64,000 bases of DNA. It comes from Azospirillum lipoferum (lineage in GTDB: Bacteria; Pseudomonadota; Alphaproteobacteria; Azospirillales; Azospirillaceae). This document shows, in pieces, positions 48,273 to 58,019 of this stretch (its first letter is position 1; every line of letters starts with the position of its first letter). Location of the stretch: assembly GCF_024170005.1 (NCBI RefSeq), contig NZ_JALJXJ010000001.1, forward strand, positions 186,001 to 250,000, given 5' to 3'. The notes beneath the pieces were generated by a model that saw nothing but the letters and a program-made list of their open reading frames with translations, ran no database searches and was not told the DNA's origin. Position numbers and translations under genes: made by a program.

Positions 48273-49307
48273 TCAGGCCGCGATCCGCGGCGACGCCCCC
48301 TTGGGCGACAGGGTGCGCCGCACGGCGCTGGCGATGCTGTCGGCGCTGGGGACGTACAGATCCTCCAGCGAGGGCGCGAAGGGTACCGGCGTGTGCGGCG
48401 CCGTCACCATCTGGATGCCCGCCTTCAGCGCGCCGAAGGCGTTCTGGCCGACGAAGGCGGCGATGTCGGTGGCGAGGTTGCAGCGCGGGTGCGCCTCGTC
48501 CACTACCACCAGCCGGCCGGTGCGCTCGACGCTCTCGACGATGGTGTCCCAGTCGATCGGCGACAGGGTGCGCAGGTCGATCACCTCGGCCTCGGTGCCG
48601 TCCTTGGCCAGGGCCGTCGCCGCCTCCATCGCGCGGTGGACGGTCAGGCCGTAGCTGACGATAGTCACGTCATCGCCGTCGCGCAGGACGTTCGCCTCGC
48701 CGAAGGGGATGGCATAGCTCTCCGCCGGAACCTCGCATTCCAGTCCGTAGAGATTCTTGTGCTCGCAGAAGATGACGGGGTCGTTGTCGCGGATCGACTG
48801 GATCAGCAGGCCCTTGGCGTCATAGGCGTTGCTGGGGCAGACCACCTTCAGGCCGGGGATGTGGGTGAACAGCGGGGTGAGCATCTGCGAATGCTGGGCG
48901 GCGGCGCGGAAGCCGGCGCCGACCATGCCGCGGATCACCACCGGCGTCTCGGCCTTGCCGCCGAACATGTAGCGGAACTTGGCCGCCTGGTTGAAGATCT
49001 GGTCGAAGCAGACGCCCATGAAGTCCAGGAACATCAGCTCCGCCACCGGCCGCAGCCCGCAGGCGGCGGCACCGATGGCCGCCCCGATATAGGCGGATTC
49101 CGACAGTGGCGTGTCCATCAGCCGGTCGCCATGCTTGGCGTACAGACCCTTGGTGACGCCCAGCACGCCGCCCCAGGCGTCATCCTCGCCCTGGGCGCCG
49201 GTGCCGCCGACGATGTCCTCGCCCATGACGATGACGGTGGGGTCGCGGCGCATCTCCAGGTCCAGGGCCTCGTTGATCGCCTGCTTCATGCTGATCTTGC
49301 GGGACAT
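48273..49307 (-). CDS. acoB: Acetoin dehydrogenase E1 beta subunit
   Basis: Beta chain of the thiamine-diphosphate E1 that cleaves acetoin to acetaldehyde and an acetyl group passed to AcoC. The 344-residue protein has MGEDIVGGTGAQGEDDAWGG, DTPLSESAYIGAAIGAA and QHSQMLTPLF as in AcoB/PdhB. It starts 35 bases after acoA. The spacer to acoC contains a loose inverted repeat. Confidence 0.94.
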   Translation of the reverse strand: MSRKISMKQAINEALDLEMRRDPTVIVMGEDIVGGTGAQGEDDAWGGVLGVTKGLYAKHGDRLMDTPLSESAYIGAAIGAAACGLRPVAELMFLDFMGVCFDQIFNQAAKFRYMFGGKAETPVVIRGMVGAGFRAAAQHSQMLTPLFTHIPGLKVVCPSNAYDAKGLLIQSIRDNDPVIFCEHKNLYGLECEVPAESYAIPFGEANVLRDGDDVTIVSYGLTVHRAMEAATALAKDGTEAEVIDLRTLSPIDWDTIVESVERTGRLVVVDEAHPRCNLATDIAAFVGQNAFGALKAGIQMVTAPHTPVPFAPSLEDLYVPSADSIASAVRRTLSPKGASPRIAA

Positions 49308-49342
49308 GTGTTTCCTCCGCGTTTGGCGTTTCTTGAATGGGC

Positions 49343-50326
49343 TTAGTAGGAGACGTAGACGTCGCGCAGCAGGTCGTCGGCGACCGGCAGCGGGGCGGCC
49401 TTGGCGGCGCGCACGGCATCCTCGATCAGCGCGTTGACCTCGCGGTCGATGGCCTGAAGCTCGTCGCGGCCGATCACCCCGGCCTCGATCACCCGTTCCG
49501 ACAGGATGGTCAGGCAGTCGCGCGAGGCGCGGATCGCCTCCAGTTCGCCCTTGGCGCGGTAGGTCTGGGCGTCGCCTTCGAAATGGCCGTAGAAGCGGAC
49601 CATGTTGCATTCCAGCAGGGCCGGGCCGCCGCCGTCGCGGGCGCGGCGGATGATCTCGCCCGCCGCCTCGTACACCGCGAAGAAGTCGGTGCCGTCCACC
49701 GTGACGCCCGGCATGCCGAAGCCGGTGGCGCGGTCGACATAGCTGTCGCAGGACACCGCCCATTCCATCGCGGTGGATTCGGCATAGCCGTTGTTCTCCA
49801 CCACGAAGACCACCGGCAGGTTCCACACCGCGGCGAGGTTCAGGCTTTCCAGGAAGGTGCCCTGGTTGGAGGCGCCGTCGCCGACGAAGGTGATGCCGAC
49901 GCCGCGGTCGCCGCGTACCTTGGCCGCCAGCGCAGCGCCGCAGATCAGCGGAGCACCGGCCCCCAGGATGCCGTTGGCGCCCATCATGCCCTTGGACAGG
50001 TCGGCGATGTGCATCGACCCGCCCTTGCCCCGGCAGGCGCCGGTGCTGCGGCCGTAGATCTCCGCCATCATCGCGTGGACGTCGACGCCCTTGGCGATGC
50101 AGTGGCCGTGGCCGCGGTGGGTGGAGGCGATGCGGTCGTTGTCGTTCAGGTGCATCATGATGCCGGTGGCGCAGGCCTCCTCGCCGGCATAGAGGTGGAC
50201 AAAGCCGGGGATGTCGCCCTTGGCGAAATCGACGTGCAGCCGCTCCTCGAACTCGCGGATCGTCCGCATGGTGCGGTAGGCCTTCAGCAGCTCGTCCTTG
50301 CCGAGGGGGAAGGGATTCTGGGCCAT
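49343..50326 (-). CDS. acoA: Acetoin dehydrogenase E1 alpha subunit
   Basis: Alpha chain of acetoin dehydrogenase E1; binds thiamine diphosphate. The 327-residue protein contains YAGEEACATGI, RGHGHCIAKG, and the cofactor motif GDGASNQGTFLESLNLA ending in VVFVVENN. It follows acoX after 53 bases. Typical of AcoA rather than pyruvate E1 by context. Confidence 0.94.
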   Translation of the reverse strand: MAQNPFPLGKDELLKAYRTMRTIREFEERLHVDFAKGDIPGFVHLYAGEEACATGIMMHLNDNDRIASTHRGHGHCIAKGVDVHAMMAEIYGRSTGACRGKGGSMHIADLSKGMMGANGILGAGAPLICGAALAAKVRGDRGVGITFVGDGASNQGTFLESLNLAAVWNLPVVFVVENNGYAESTAMEWAVSCDSYVDRATGFGMPGVTVDGTDFFAVYEAAGEIIRRARDGGGPALLECNMVRFYGHFEGDAQTYRAKGELEAIRASRDCLTILSERVIEAGVIGRDELQAIDREVNALIEDAVRAAKAAPLPVADDLLRDVYVSY

Positions 50327-50379
50327 AAGGTGTTTGCTCCCTGGTTGATGTCTTTGGGGGTTGATTTGGGTTGTGGTTG

Positions 50380-51435
50380 TCAGAAGGCGGCGGTGACGGG
50401 CACGGGGGTACCGGTCAGCAGCCGGTTCTGGCCGGCGTGCCGCATGACTGCGGCGACGTTGACCGTGCGGAAGGCGTCGTCCCTTAAGGTCAGGGACAGA
50501 CGGTCGCGTTCGGTGAAGGACAGCTCCCGCTCGCCATCCAGCGCGACCGAGCCGGCGGCGACCTCCGGCACGAAGGCCACGTCGGCCGGCATGCGGCGCC
50601 AGTCGGTGACGCCGACCTGGGCCATCATTCCCGGCGCGATGGGAGCGTTGAGGGTGGTGATGCCCTTGCGGCAGTCGCCGTCCGGCGACAGACGCACCAT
50701 CAGGCCGCCGCTTTCGTCGCGGCCGACGGGTTCCAGCAGGCCGGCGATGGCCGACATGCCGATGACCTCCGGGTCGGCGAAGGTGACATAGAGTTCGCGG
50801 AAATTCTCGGTCCGCCACAGGGCGCGGGCGCCGATGTAGCGCTCCGTCACCAGCGCGACGTCGACCAGCGCCATGTCGGTGACGGCACCGCCGTTCAGCG
50901 AAACGTCGATGCGCTTGTTGGCGATGAAGGCGATGTGCGGCGGCACCCGGCCGGTCACCGCCAGCCCGGTGGCAAGCCCGGTGATCGTCGGCTCGCGATG
51001 TTCGGGGAAGGCGTTGTTGGTCCCGGTGGAGATGCCGGCGATCGGCACCGTCCCGCATTCGGCTGCCACCGCTCGGTGGGTGCCGTCGCCGCCCAGCACC
51101 ACCAGTGCGGCCACCCCGGCTCGCCGCATCTCCGCTGTGGCGCGGTGGGTGTCGGCGACGGTGCCGGTGACCGGCATGGCGACCGGGTGAAGGGCAGGGT
51201 AGATATCCTCGCCTCTTGCCCTGGCCCGCATCATGCCGCGGTCTACATGGGCGCGGATGCCGCCATTCTCCGGCATCATCAGCACGTCGCGGACGCCGCA
51301 CGCATGCAGCGCCGCCAGCACCCGCAGCAGGATGTTCGCCCGGTCGGCGATCTGCAGGCTGGTGGCGTTGGCGACGACCCGGCGGATGTCGCGGGCGGAA
51401 ACCGGATTGGCGACGATGCCGACGACCGGAGCCAA
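50380..51435 (-). CDS. acoX: AcoX, NAD-kinase-like protein of acetoin catabolism
   Basis: A 351-residue protein of the AcoX family, related to ATP-NAD kinases. It starts VVGIVANPVSARDIRRVVA, has MMPENGGIRAHV, and the kinase-like LVVLGGDGTHRAVA followed by GISTGTNNAFPE. Its role in acetoin breakdown is not defined. First gene of the operon, 60 bases downstream of the sigma-54 promoter. Confidence 0.92.
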   Translation of the reverse strand: MAPVVGIVANPVSARDIRRVVANATSLQIADRANILLRVLAALHACGVRDVLMMPENGGIRAHVDRGMMRARARGEDIYPALHPVAMPVTGTVADTHRATAEMRRAGVAALVVLGGDGTHRAVAAECGTVPIAGISTGTNNAFPEHREPTITGLATGLAVTGRVPPHIAFIANKRIDVSLNGGAVTDMALVDVALVTERYIGARALWRTENFRELYVTFADPEVIGMSAIAGLLEPVGRDESGGLMVRLSPDGDCRKGITTLNAPIAPGMMAQVGVTDWRRMPADVAFVPEVAAGSVALDGERELSFTERDRLSLTLRDDAFRTVNVAAVMRHAGQNRLLTGTPVPVTAAF

Positions 51436-51495
51436 GATGGCACCTCCCCCTCGTTGTGGTGCGTCGTTGATCGACGCGCGGTTCGAGGGGGTAAG

Positions 51496-51511
51496 AGCAA
51501 CCGCCGTGCCA
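51496..51511 (-). promoter_or_regulatory. Sigma-54 promoter of the aco operon
   Basis: The minus strand reads TGGCACGGCGGTTGCT, an exact match to TGGCACG-N4-TTGCW. It lies 61 bases upstream of the acoX ATG. The predicted transcript start is near 51485. Confidence 0.92.
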
Positions 51512-51576
51512 GATGGTCAGTTTGACGGATTTTCTTGATTTTCAACGGTTGAAGGTGATGCGGCAGGGTGGCGCGT

Positions 51577-51592
51577 TGCAACAGGTGTTGCA
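51577..51592. promoter_or_regulatory. Perfect palindrome, probable AcoR-type activator site
   Basis: TGCAACAGGTGTTGCA has perfect 7-bp arms around GG. It is centred about 100 bases upstream of the predicted aco transcript start, as expected for a sigma-54 enhancer site. Confidence 0.75.
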
Positions 51593-51611
51593 TGGACTGT
51601 GGCGTTGCCGG

Positions 51612-51627
51612 TGCAACAGGTGTGGCG
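51612..51627. promoter_or_regulatory. Second, imperfect copy of the aco palindrome
   Basis: TGCAACAGGTGTGGCG repeats the 51577 palindrome, with its first 12 bases identical and two changes in the second arm (TGTGGCG). The spacing of 35 bases puts the second site farther out, at about -135. A further inverted repeat (CTCAG-ATG-CTGAG) lies just beyond. Confidence 0.65.
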
Positions 51628-51779
51628 CCTCAGATGCTGAGTGGCGCCAAACTGTGGCAACCCGGCATTCCACCTCTGCGCATTGCCCGTCTTGCCAAGC
51701 ACTTGCCCGCCGCCTTAGCCTCGCTTGGTCATACCAATGAACCATCCCAATGACTCATCGACCGGGGAGGACAACACCC

Positions 51780-53183
51780 ATGACCGTCATCGCCACCACC
51801 CAGCCGCGCGCGGCCCTGACCGAGGAGGCTCGGGCCGAGCTGACGGCTCTGCTGGGCGACCGGTTCACCACCTCCCTGCCGGTGCGCGAGCATCACGGCA
51901 AGGACGAGTCCTATCACACGCCCTGTCCGCCGGACGGCGTCGCCTTCGCCAATTCGACCGAAGAGGTCAGCGCGATCGTGAAGATCTGCGCGAAGCACAA
52001 GCTGCCGATCATCCCCTTCGGCACCGGCACCTCGCTGGAGGGCGGCATCGCGGCGCTGGCCGGCGGCATCACCATCGATCTGTCGGGCATGCAGCAGATC
52101 CTGCGCGTCAGCCCGGAGGATCTCGACGTCACCGTCCAGGCCGGCGTGACCCGCAAGCAGTTGAACGAGCATCTGCGCGACACCGGCCTGTTCTTCCCCA
52201 TCGATCCCGGTGCCAACGCTTCGCTGGGCGGCATGTCGGCGACCCGGGCCAGCGGCACCAACGCCGTGCGCTACGGCACCATGCGCGAAAACGTCCTGGG
52301 CCTGACCGTGGTGCTGGCCGACGGCCGCGTCATCAAGACTGGCGGACGCGCACGCAAGTCGGCGGCCGGCTATGACCTGACCCGGCTGTTCGTCGGCTCC
52401 GAAGGCACGCTCGGCATCATTACCGAGGTGACGCTGAAGCTCTACGGCATCCCGGAAGCCATCTCGTCCGCCGTCTGCGCCTTCCAGTCGATCAAGGGCG
52501 CTGTCGACACCGTGATCCAGACCATCCAGGTCGGCGTTCCGGTCGCCCGCATCGAGTTGCTGGACGAGGTGCAGATCGATGCCGTCAACAAATACTCAAA
52601 GCTCGACTATGCCGTGGCACCCACCCTGTTCTTCGAGTTCCACGGCACCGAGGCCGGGGTGAAGGAGCAGGCGGAGATGGTGGCGGCCATCGCGGCCGAG
52701 CATGGCGGGATGGAGTTTGCCTGGGCCACCCGGCCTGAGGACCGCTCGAAGCTGTGGCAGGCCCGGCACGATGCCTATTACGCCGCTCTTGCCCTGCGTC
52801 CGGGGTCGAAGGGCTGGCCGACCGACGTTTGCGTGCCGATCTCACGCCTCGCCGACTGCATCCTGGAGACCAAGCAGGATCTGGCCGAGTCCGACATGCT
52901 GGCCCCGATGGTCGGCCATGTCGGTGATGGCAATTTCCACCTTGTCTATGTCCTCGACCCCGACAACCCGGCCGAACTGGCCGAGGCTCAGCGGCTTGCC
53001 GACAAGATGGTGGGCCGCGCGCTGGCGATGGGCGGCACCTGCACCGGCGAACATGGGATTGGTTACGGCAAGATGGCGTTCCTGGAGCAGGAGACCGGCG
53101 AAGCCTTCAACGTCATGGGCGACCTGAAGCGGGCCTTCGATCCGGACAATCTGCTGAATCCGGGCAAGGTGGTGCGGGTTTAA
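51780..53183 (+). CDS. FAD-linked D-lactate/glycolate dehydrogenase (GlcD/LDHD family)
   Basis: A 467-residue flavoprotein. FAD-binding PCMH segments are PIIPFGTGTSLEGG and PGANASLGGMSATRASGTNAVRYG (quoted in part), followed by VGSEGTLGIITEVTLKL. The C-terminal substrate domain has GHVGDGNFH and GEHGIGYGK. This single-chain length with no GlcE/GlcF beside it resembles cytochrome-linked D-lactate dehydrogenase more than glycolate oxidase. The ATG at 51780 follows GGGGAGGAC. It is divergent from acoX; no shared function is shown. Confidence 0.88.
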   Translation: MTVIATTQPRAALTEEARAELTALLGDRFTTSLPVREHHGKDESYHTPCPPDGVAFANSTEEVSAIVKICAKHKLPIIPFGTGTSLEGGIAALAGGITIDLSGMQQILRVSPEDLDVTVQAGVTRKQLNEHLRDTGLFFPIDPGANASLGGMSATRASGTNAVRYGTMRENVLGLTVVLADGRVIKTGGRARKSAAGYDLTRLFVGSEGTLGIITEVTLKLYGIPEAISSAVCAFQSIKGAVDTVIQTIQVGVPVARIELLDEVQIDAVNKYSKLDYAVAPTLFFEFHGTEAGVKEQAEMVAAIAAEHGGMEFAWATRPEDRSKLWQARHDAYYAALALRPGSKGWPTDVCVPISRLADCILETKQDLAESDMLAPMVGHVGDGNFHLVYVLDPDNPAELAEAQRLADKMVGRALAMGGTCTGEHGIGYGKMAFLEQETGEAFNVMGDLKRAFDPDNLLNPGKVVRV

Positions 53184-53338
53184 TCACTGGCAAGTATTTG
53201 TGCGCCTGTAGATTTGACGCCAACTCTTTCGGCGTAGTCTTTTGTTGTTGAGTACTTGTTATCGCTTCTACGATTGGGAATGCCGTCTGTCGGCACGGCG
53301 CAACGATCCCGTTGCGCCGCCCAATCTGGAGCCCGGTC

Positions 53339-53611
53339 ATGAAGCATGCCGTTCTCGCTTTTGCGTTTGGTGTCCTGTCTTTCGGCGCTCTTTCGGTGGG
53401 ATCGCCCGCCATGGCCGACGACAACGCCAAATGGGTGGCCCAGTGCATGAAGGACAATGCCGACGCCAAGGTGTCGGAGGCAGTCGTGAACAAGTATTGC
53501 GTCTGCATGAACGACAAGATGGACAACAACGAGACGCGCACCATCACCCAGTGGGAAAAGGCCAACCCCGAAGCCCGCAAGGCCTGCGAGAAGGTTGCCG
53601 GCTGGGAGTGA
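53339..53611 (+). CDS. Small exported protein, unknown function
   Basis: A 90-residue precursor with a clear signal peptide (KHAVLAFAFGVLSFGALSV, cleavage near SPAMA-DD). The mature ~58-residue helix-rich domain has four Cys: QCMKD, then KYCVCMND, and KACEKV. No family recognised. It has its own terminator and lies in a slightly AT-richer spacer after the dehydrogenase gene. Confidence 0.75.
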   Translation: MKHAVLAFAFGVLSFGALSVGSPAMADDNAKWVAQCMKDNADAKVSEAVVNKYCVCMNDKMDNNETRTITQWEKANPEARKACEKVAGWE

Positions 53612-53637
53612 TCGCCGGTCTCCGGCGATCCCGCAGG

Positions 53638-53673
53638 AAAGGCCCGGTTCCGTTTGGAGCCGGGCCTTTCTCT
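53638..53673. terminator. Terminator after the small exported protein gene
   Basis: Stem AAAGGCCCGG / CCGGGCCTTT with extra pairing (TCC-GTTT-GGA) inside, then TCTCTTTC. It separates two convergent genes and probably works in both directions. Confidence 0.88.
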
Positions 53674-53688
53674 TTCATCTTCACCGTC

Positions 53689-54168
53689 TCACCGAAACCT
53701 CGGCCGCCGCCCAGCCTTCAGCGCCTGCACCGCCTGATCCAGCGTTTGCAGGAACTGCGACTTGTCGCGCTGGCTCATCGGGGCGTTGCCGCCGCTGACC
53801 ATGCCCATGTCGCGCAGATCCTGCATCAGCGCGCGGGTCGCCAGCGCCGAACCGACGCTGTCGGGCGTGAAGGGCCGCCCGGTCGGGCCGATCACCACCG
53901 CGTTACGCTTCACGCAGCGGTCGGCCAGCGGGATGTCGGCCGTCACCACCACGTCGGTCGGACCGGCATGCTCGGCGATCCAGTTGTCGGCGGCGTCGAA
54001 GCCGTCGCTGACCACCACCAGTTCCGCCATGCATTCCGTCGGCAGGCGCAGCGGCGCGTTGGCGACCAGCCAGACCTTGCAGCCGGTGCGGCCGGCGACC
54101 TTGTAGATCTCGGCCTTGACCGGACAGGCGTCGGCATCGACGTAGATTTCGACCTTGGGACTGACCAA
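53689..54168 (-). CDS. yaiI: YaiI/YqxD family protein (UPF0178), TTG start
   Basis: A 159-residue protein of the UPF0178 family (PIN-like fold). It has VEIYVDADACPVKAEIYKVA, VVVSDGFDAADNWI, DVVVTADIPLADRCV and GRPFTPDSVG. The function is unknown, but the conserved Asp residues suggest a nuclease-like site. No ATG fits; a TTG at 54168 is preceded by AGGAGGAAAAGGA, an excellent ribosome site, so it is very likely the true start. Confidence 0.9.
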   Translation of the reverse strand: MVSPKVEIYVDADACPVKAEIYKVAGRTGCKVWLVANAPLRLPTECMAELVVVSDGFDAADNWIAEHAGPTDVVVTADIPLADRCVKRNAVVIGPTGRPFTPDSVGSALATRALMQDLRDMGMVSGGNAPMSQRDKSQFLQTLDQAVQALKAGRRPRFR

Positions 54169-54341
54169 TCCTTTTCCTCCTGTTGCCGGCCGATACCGCC
54201 CGATCCCGGCGGGGCGGCTCAACAAGGTTTCATGCAAGCCCCTTATGCGCTAAAACCAGACCCTAGCGACAGGGTGCCGTAGAACCGCAGGGATGGGGGC
54301 GGCGCCATTTCTCACATCTTTTCGGAAGGTCGGAGCGGCGC

Positions 54342-56018
<1,677 letters not shown>

Positions 56019-56034
56019 TCCTGTTGCCTGAATG

Positions 56035-56075
56035 AAAAAGGCCGCCCCTTTCGACTGGAAGGGGCGGCCTTTTTC
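56035..56075. terminator. Bidirectional terminator between ettA and the DUF2382 genes
   Basis: AAAAAGGCCGCCCCTT pairs with AAGGGGCGGCCTTTTT across a short loop; A and T tracts flank both sides. It serves both convergent genes. Confidence 0.93.
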
Positions 56076-56099
56076 ATGCCTGCGAACGGTGAAGTCCGG

Positions 56100-57257
56100 T
56101 CAGCGGGTCACGTCGTCATCTGTCCGGTCGGAGAGCGGCCGGTCGGACAGGGGATTGCGGGTGCTCTTGTCCCGCGTGTCCTCGATCTCGACCTCGGTGC
56201 GGCGGACGGTGTCGCGGACGCTCTGGGCGCGCTCCTCGACATCCTTGCGGACCACGACGGTCTCACGGACATGGGCGGTCTTGCTGACCACGGCCTCCTC
56301 GTCGGTCTCCGTCACCTCGATGGTGCGCTCGCGGAAGGCGTCGGCCGGAACCTCGGCGCTTCCCTCCACCAGACCGCCGGGGCGGCGTTCGACGGTGACG
56401 GTCTCGTCGCGCAGGCGGACCTGCTCCTCGACCGGCGTCTCGACGACGTAGCTGCGGACGCGGACGCCGCCGCGCTCGACGCTGCGCTTGCCGATGTTGA
56501 CCTGTTCCTCGACGATCGGGATCTGCTCTTCCCGTTCGGCGGAGCCGGTGCGGGTGGCGTGGGTGCTGTCGGTGTTCACGTCGCGCATGGCGGCGGCGGC
56601 ACCGGTCAGGCCCGTTCCGGCTGTCGTGCCGGTCGAGGTGTCGATGGCAGTGCGGCCCGGCGAATAGCGCAGACGCTCTTCCTCGGCCGACTGCTCGTCA
56701 TAGTAATCGGCGGTCTCGTCGTAACCGGTCCAGCCGGATTCACGATAGGCGCTGCCGCGTTCCTCGACATCGACCACATTGCCGCGCTCCAGCACCTCCA
56801 TGGCGCGGTCGACATCCTCCTCGTCCAGCCGGACCTTCAGCAGCGAGCCACCGCGGCGCACACCCTCGGCATAGACCTCCGCATCCCGGTTCGGAATGCC
56901 CCAGCCGGCCAGCCGGGTCAGCATGCCGCCGGAGCCGGTCGTGGTGCTGCCCAGCCCGCCCTCCAGGGCGCTTCCGGTGCCCGGCACCGTGTTGGGCGAG
57001 GCGACATAGCCGGTGGACAGGTCGGTCCGTGCCATGCCGCTCGCCGCGCCCAGCGAGGCGTCGCCGGTGGTGGTGCCGATCCCAGTGGTTCCAGCCCCGG
57101 TATAGGTGCCGCCGCTTCCGCTCCAGCCGCCGCTGGACAAGTCGCTATGCGACAGGATTTCGATGGCACTGGAGTCGAAACCGGCGGCCTGCAACTCGCG
57201 GGAGGCCGTTTCGGCTTCCGATCGGTGGTCGTAGAGGGCAACGATGGTCTTGGTCAT
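56100..57257 (-). CDS. DUF2382 stress protein with N-terminal 17M-like domain
   Basis: A 385-residue protein. Residues 1-40 (TKTIVALYDHRSEAETASREL) resemble the general stress 17M/YflT domain. A Gly/Thr-rich low-complexity linker follows, then a DUF2382 (YsnF/AvaK-like) region, with repeated beta-hairpin units: IPIVEEQVNIGKRSVERGGVRV (quoted in part), VRLRDETVTVERRPGG, and VRETVVVRKDVEER. The C terminus is charged. It lies 5 bases after a second DUF2382 gene, so it belongs to one operon. The biochemical role is unknown. Confidence 0.83.
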   Translation of the reverse strand: MTKTIVALYDHRSEAETASRELQAAGFDSSAIEILSHSDLSSGGWSGSGGTYTGAGTTGIGTTTGDASLGAASGMARTDLSTGYVASPNTVPGTGSALEGGLGSTTTGSGGMLTRLAGWGIPNRDAEVYAEGVRRGGSLLKVRLDEEDVDRAMEVLERGNVVDVEERGSAYRESGWTGYDETADYYDEQSAEEERLRYSPGRTAIDTSTGTTAGTGLTGAAAAMRDVNTDSTHATRTGSAEREEQIPIVEEQVNIGKRSVERGGVRVRSYVVETPVEEQVRLRDETVTVERRPGGLVEGSAEVPADAFRERTIEVTETDEEAVVSKTAHVRETVVVRKDVEERAQSVRDTVRRTEVEIEDTRDKSTRNPLSDRPLSDRTDDDVTR

Positions 57258-57262
57258 CGGCT

Positions 57263-57703
57263 TTACTCCTCAGGCGGATTCTGGTTGGGGGATTGGGCGG
57301 GGGAGGGCGGGGACGTCACACGCTCCACCACCGCGTCTTCGGAACGCAGGGTGACGGGCTGCTCGACCTCGACGGTCCGCCGGCTCTTGCGGATGTGCAG
57401 TTCCTCGCGGAGCACCAGACGGCGTTCCACCACCAGCACCTCCTCCACCAGCGGGATCACGGTGACGTCGCCTTCCTGACGGATGCCGGGATGGGCGTCG
57501 ATCTCGCGGTCGATAGGGACGCGGGTGACGGTGGCCTCTTCCTGCTCCAGCGCTTGGCGGACCATCTCCTCGCGTTCGGTGACGCGCGTGGTGACGCGGA
57601 CGCGGCTTCGCTCCACCCGCTGCTTGCCGACGGTCACCGACTCGTCGTGCAGGGGAATGACCGCATCACCGTCTTCAAGGGGCGGTCCATTGTCGGCCGT
57701 CAT
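57263..57703 (-). CDS. Second, short DUF2382 protein
   Basis: A 146-residue protein of the same family: IPLHDESVTVGKQRVERSRV, then VTVIPLVEEVLVVERRLVL and RKSRRTVEVEQPVTLRSE. It lacks the 17M-like head of its neighbour, so the pair resembles a duplicated repeat domain. It is followed at once by the longer DUF2382 gene and is preceded by the 46-residue membrane protein gene. A Pro-rich C-terminal tail is present. Confidence 0.83.
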   Translation of the reverse strand: MTADNGPPLEDGDAVIPLHDESVTVGKQRVERSRVRVTTRVTEREEMVRQALEQEEATVTRVPIDREIDAHPGIRQEGDVTVIPLVEEVLVVERRLVLREELHIRKSRRTVEVEQPVTLRSEDAVVERVTSPPSPAQSPNQNPPEE

Positions 57704-57722
57704 GGCGGCGGGTACTGCCGGG

Positions 57723-57863
57723 TCAGCGGAACAGGAGATAGAGGACGATCGCGACCACGATCAGGCCGATGATGATCCACATCCAGTTCATGCCCGAACT
57801 GCCGGCCCCACCGTCGGAGCCGTCATACACACCAACTTTCCTGGGCTTCTGTTCGTCTGCCAT
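57723..57863 (-). CDS. 46-residue single-helix membrane protein
   Basis: A gene of 47 codons. It begins MADEQKPRKVGVYDG, has a short Gly/Ser linker (SDGGAGSSGMN), then one hydrophobic helix (WMWIIIGLIVVAIVLYLLF) ending in Arg. GGAGG lies five bases before the ATG at 57863, and its stop is 19 bases before the short DUF2382 gene, so it is the likely first gene of the three-gene stress operon. The function is unknown; it could anchor or sense at the membrane. Confidence 0.8.
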   Translation of the reverse strand: MADEQKPRKVGVYDGSDGGAGSSGMNWMWIIIGLIVVAIVLYLLFR

Positions 57864-58019
57864 GGGAGCCTCCATTCGGGGATCTACCGGCGGGTTGTAC
57901 CCCCATCCGGCGTGCTCCCTTCAAACAGGAGGTCCTGTGGATCGTTCCGCGATCGTTTCGGGGATTCAACGATCCTGTGCAATCGAACGGTTCTGCGGCA
58001 GGCGGAGGAATCGCCAGCG

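Noticed and set aside
51568..51753. Small plus-strand frame upstream of the D-lactate dehydrogenase gene
   Set aside because: It overlaps the activator palindromes and has no protein-like pattern or ribosome site.
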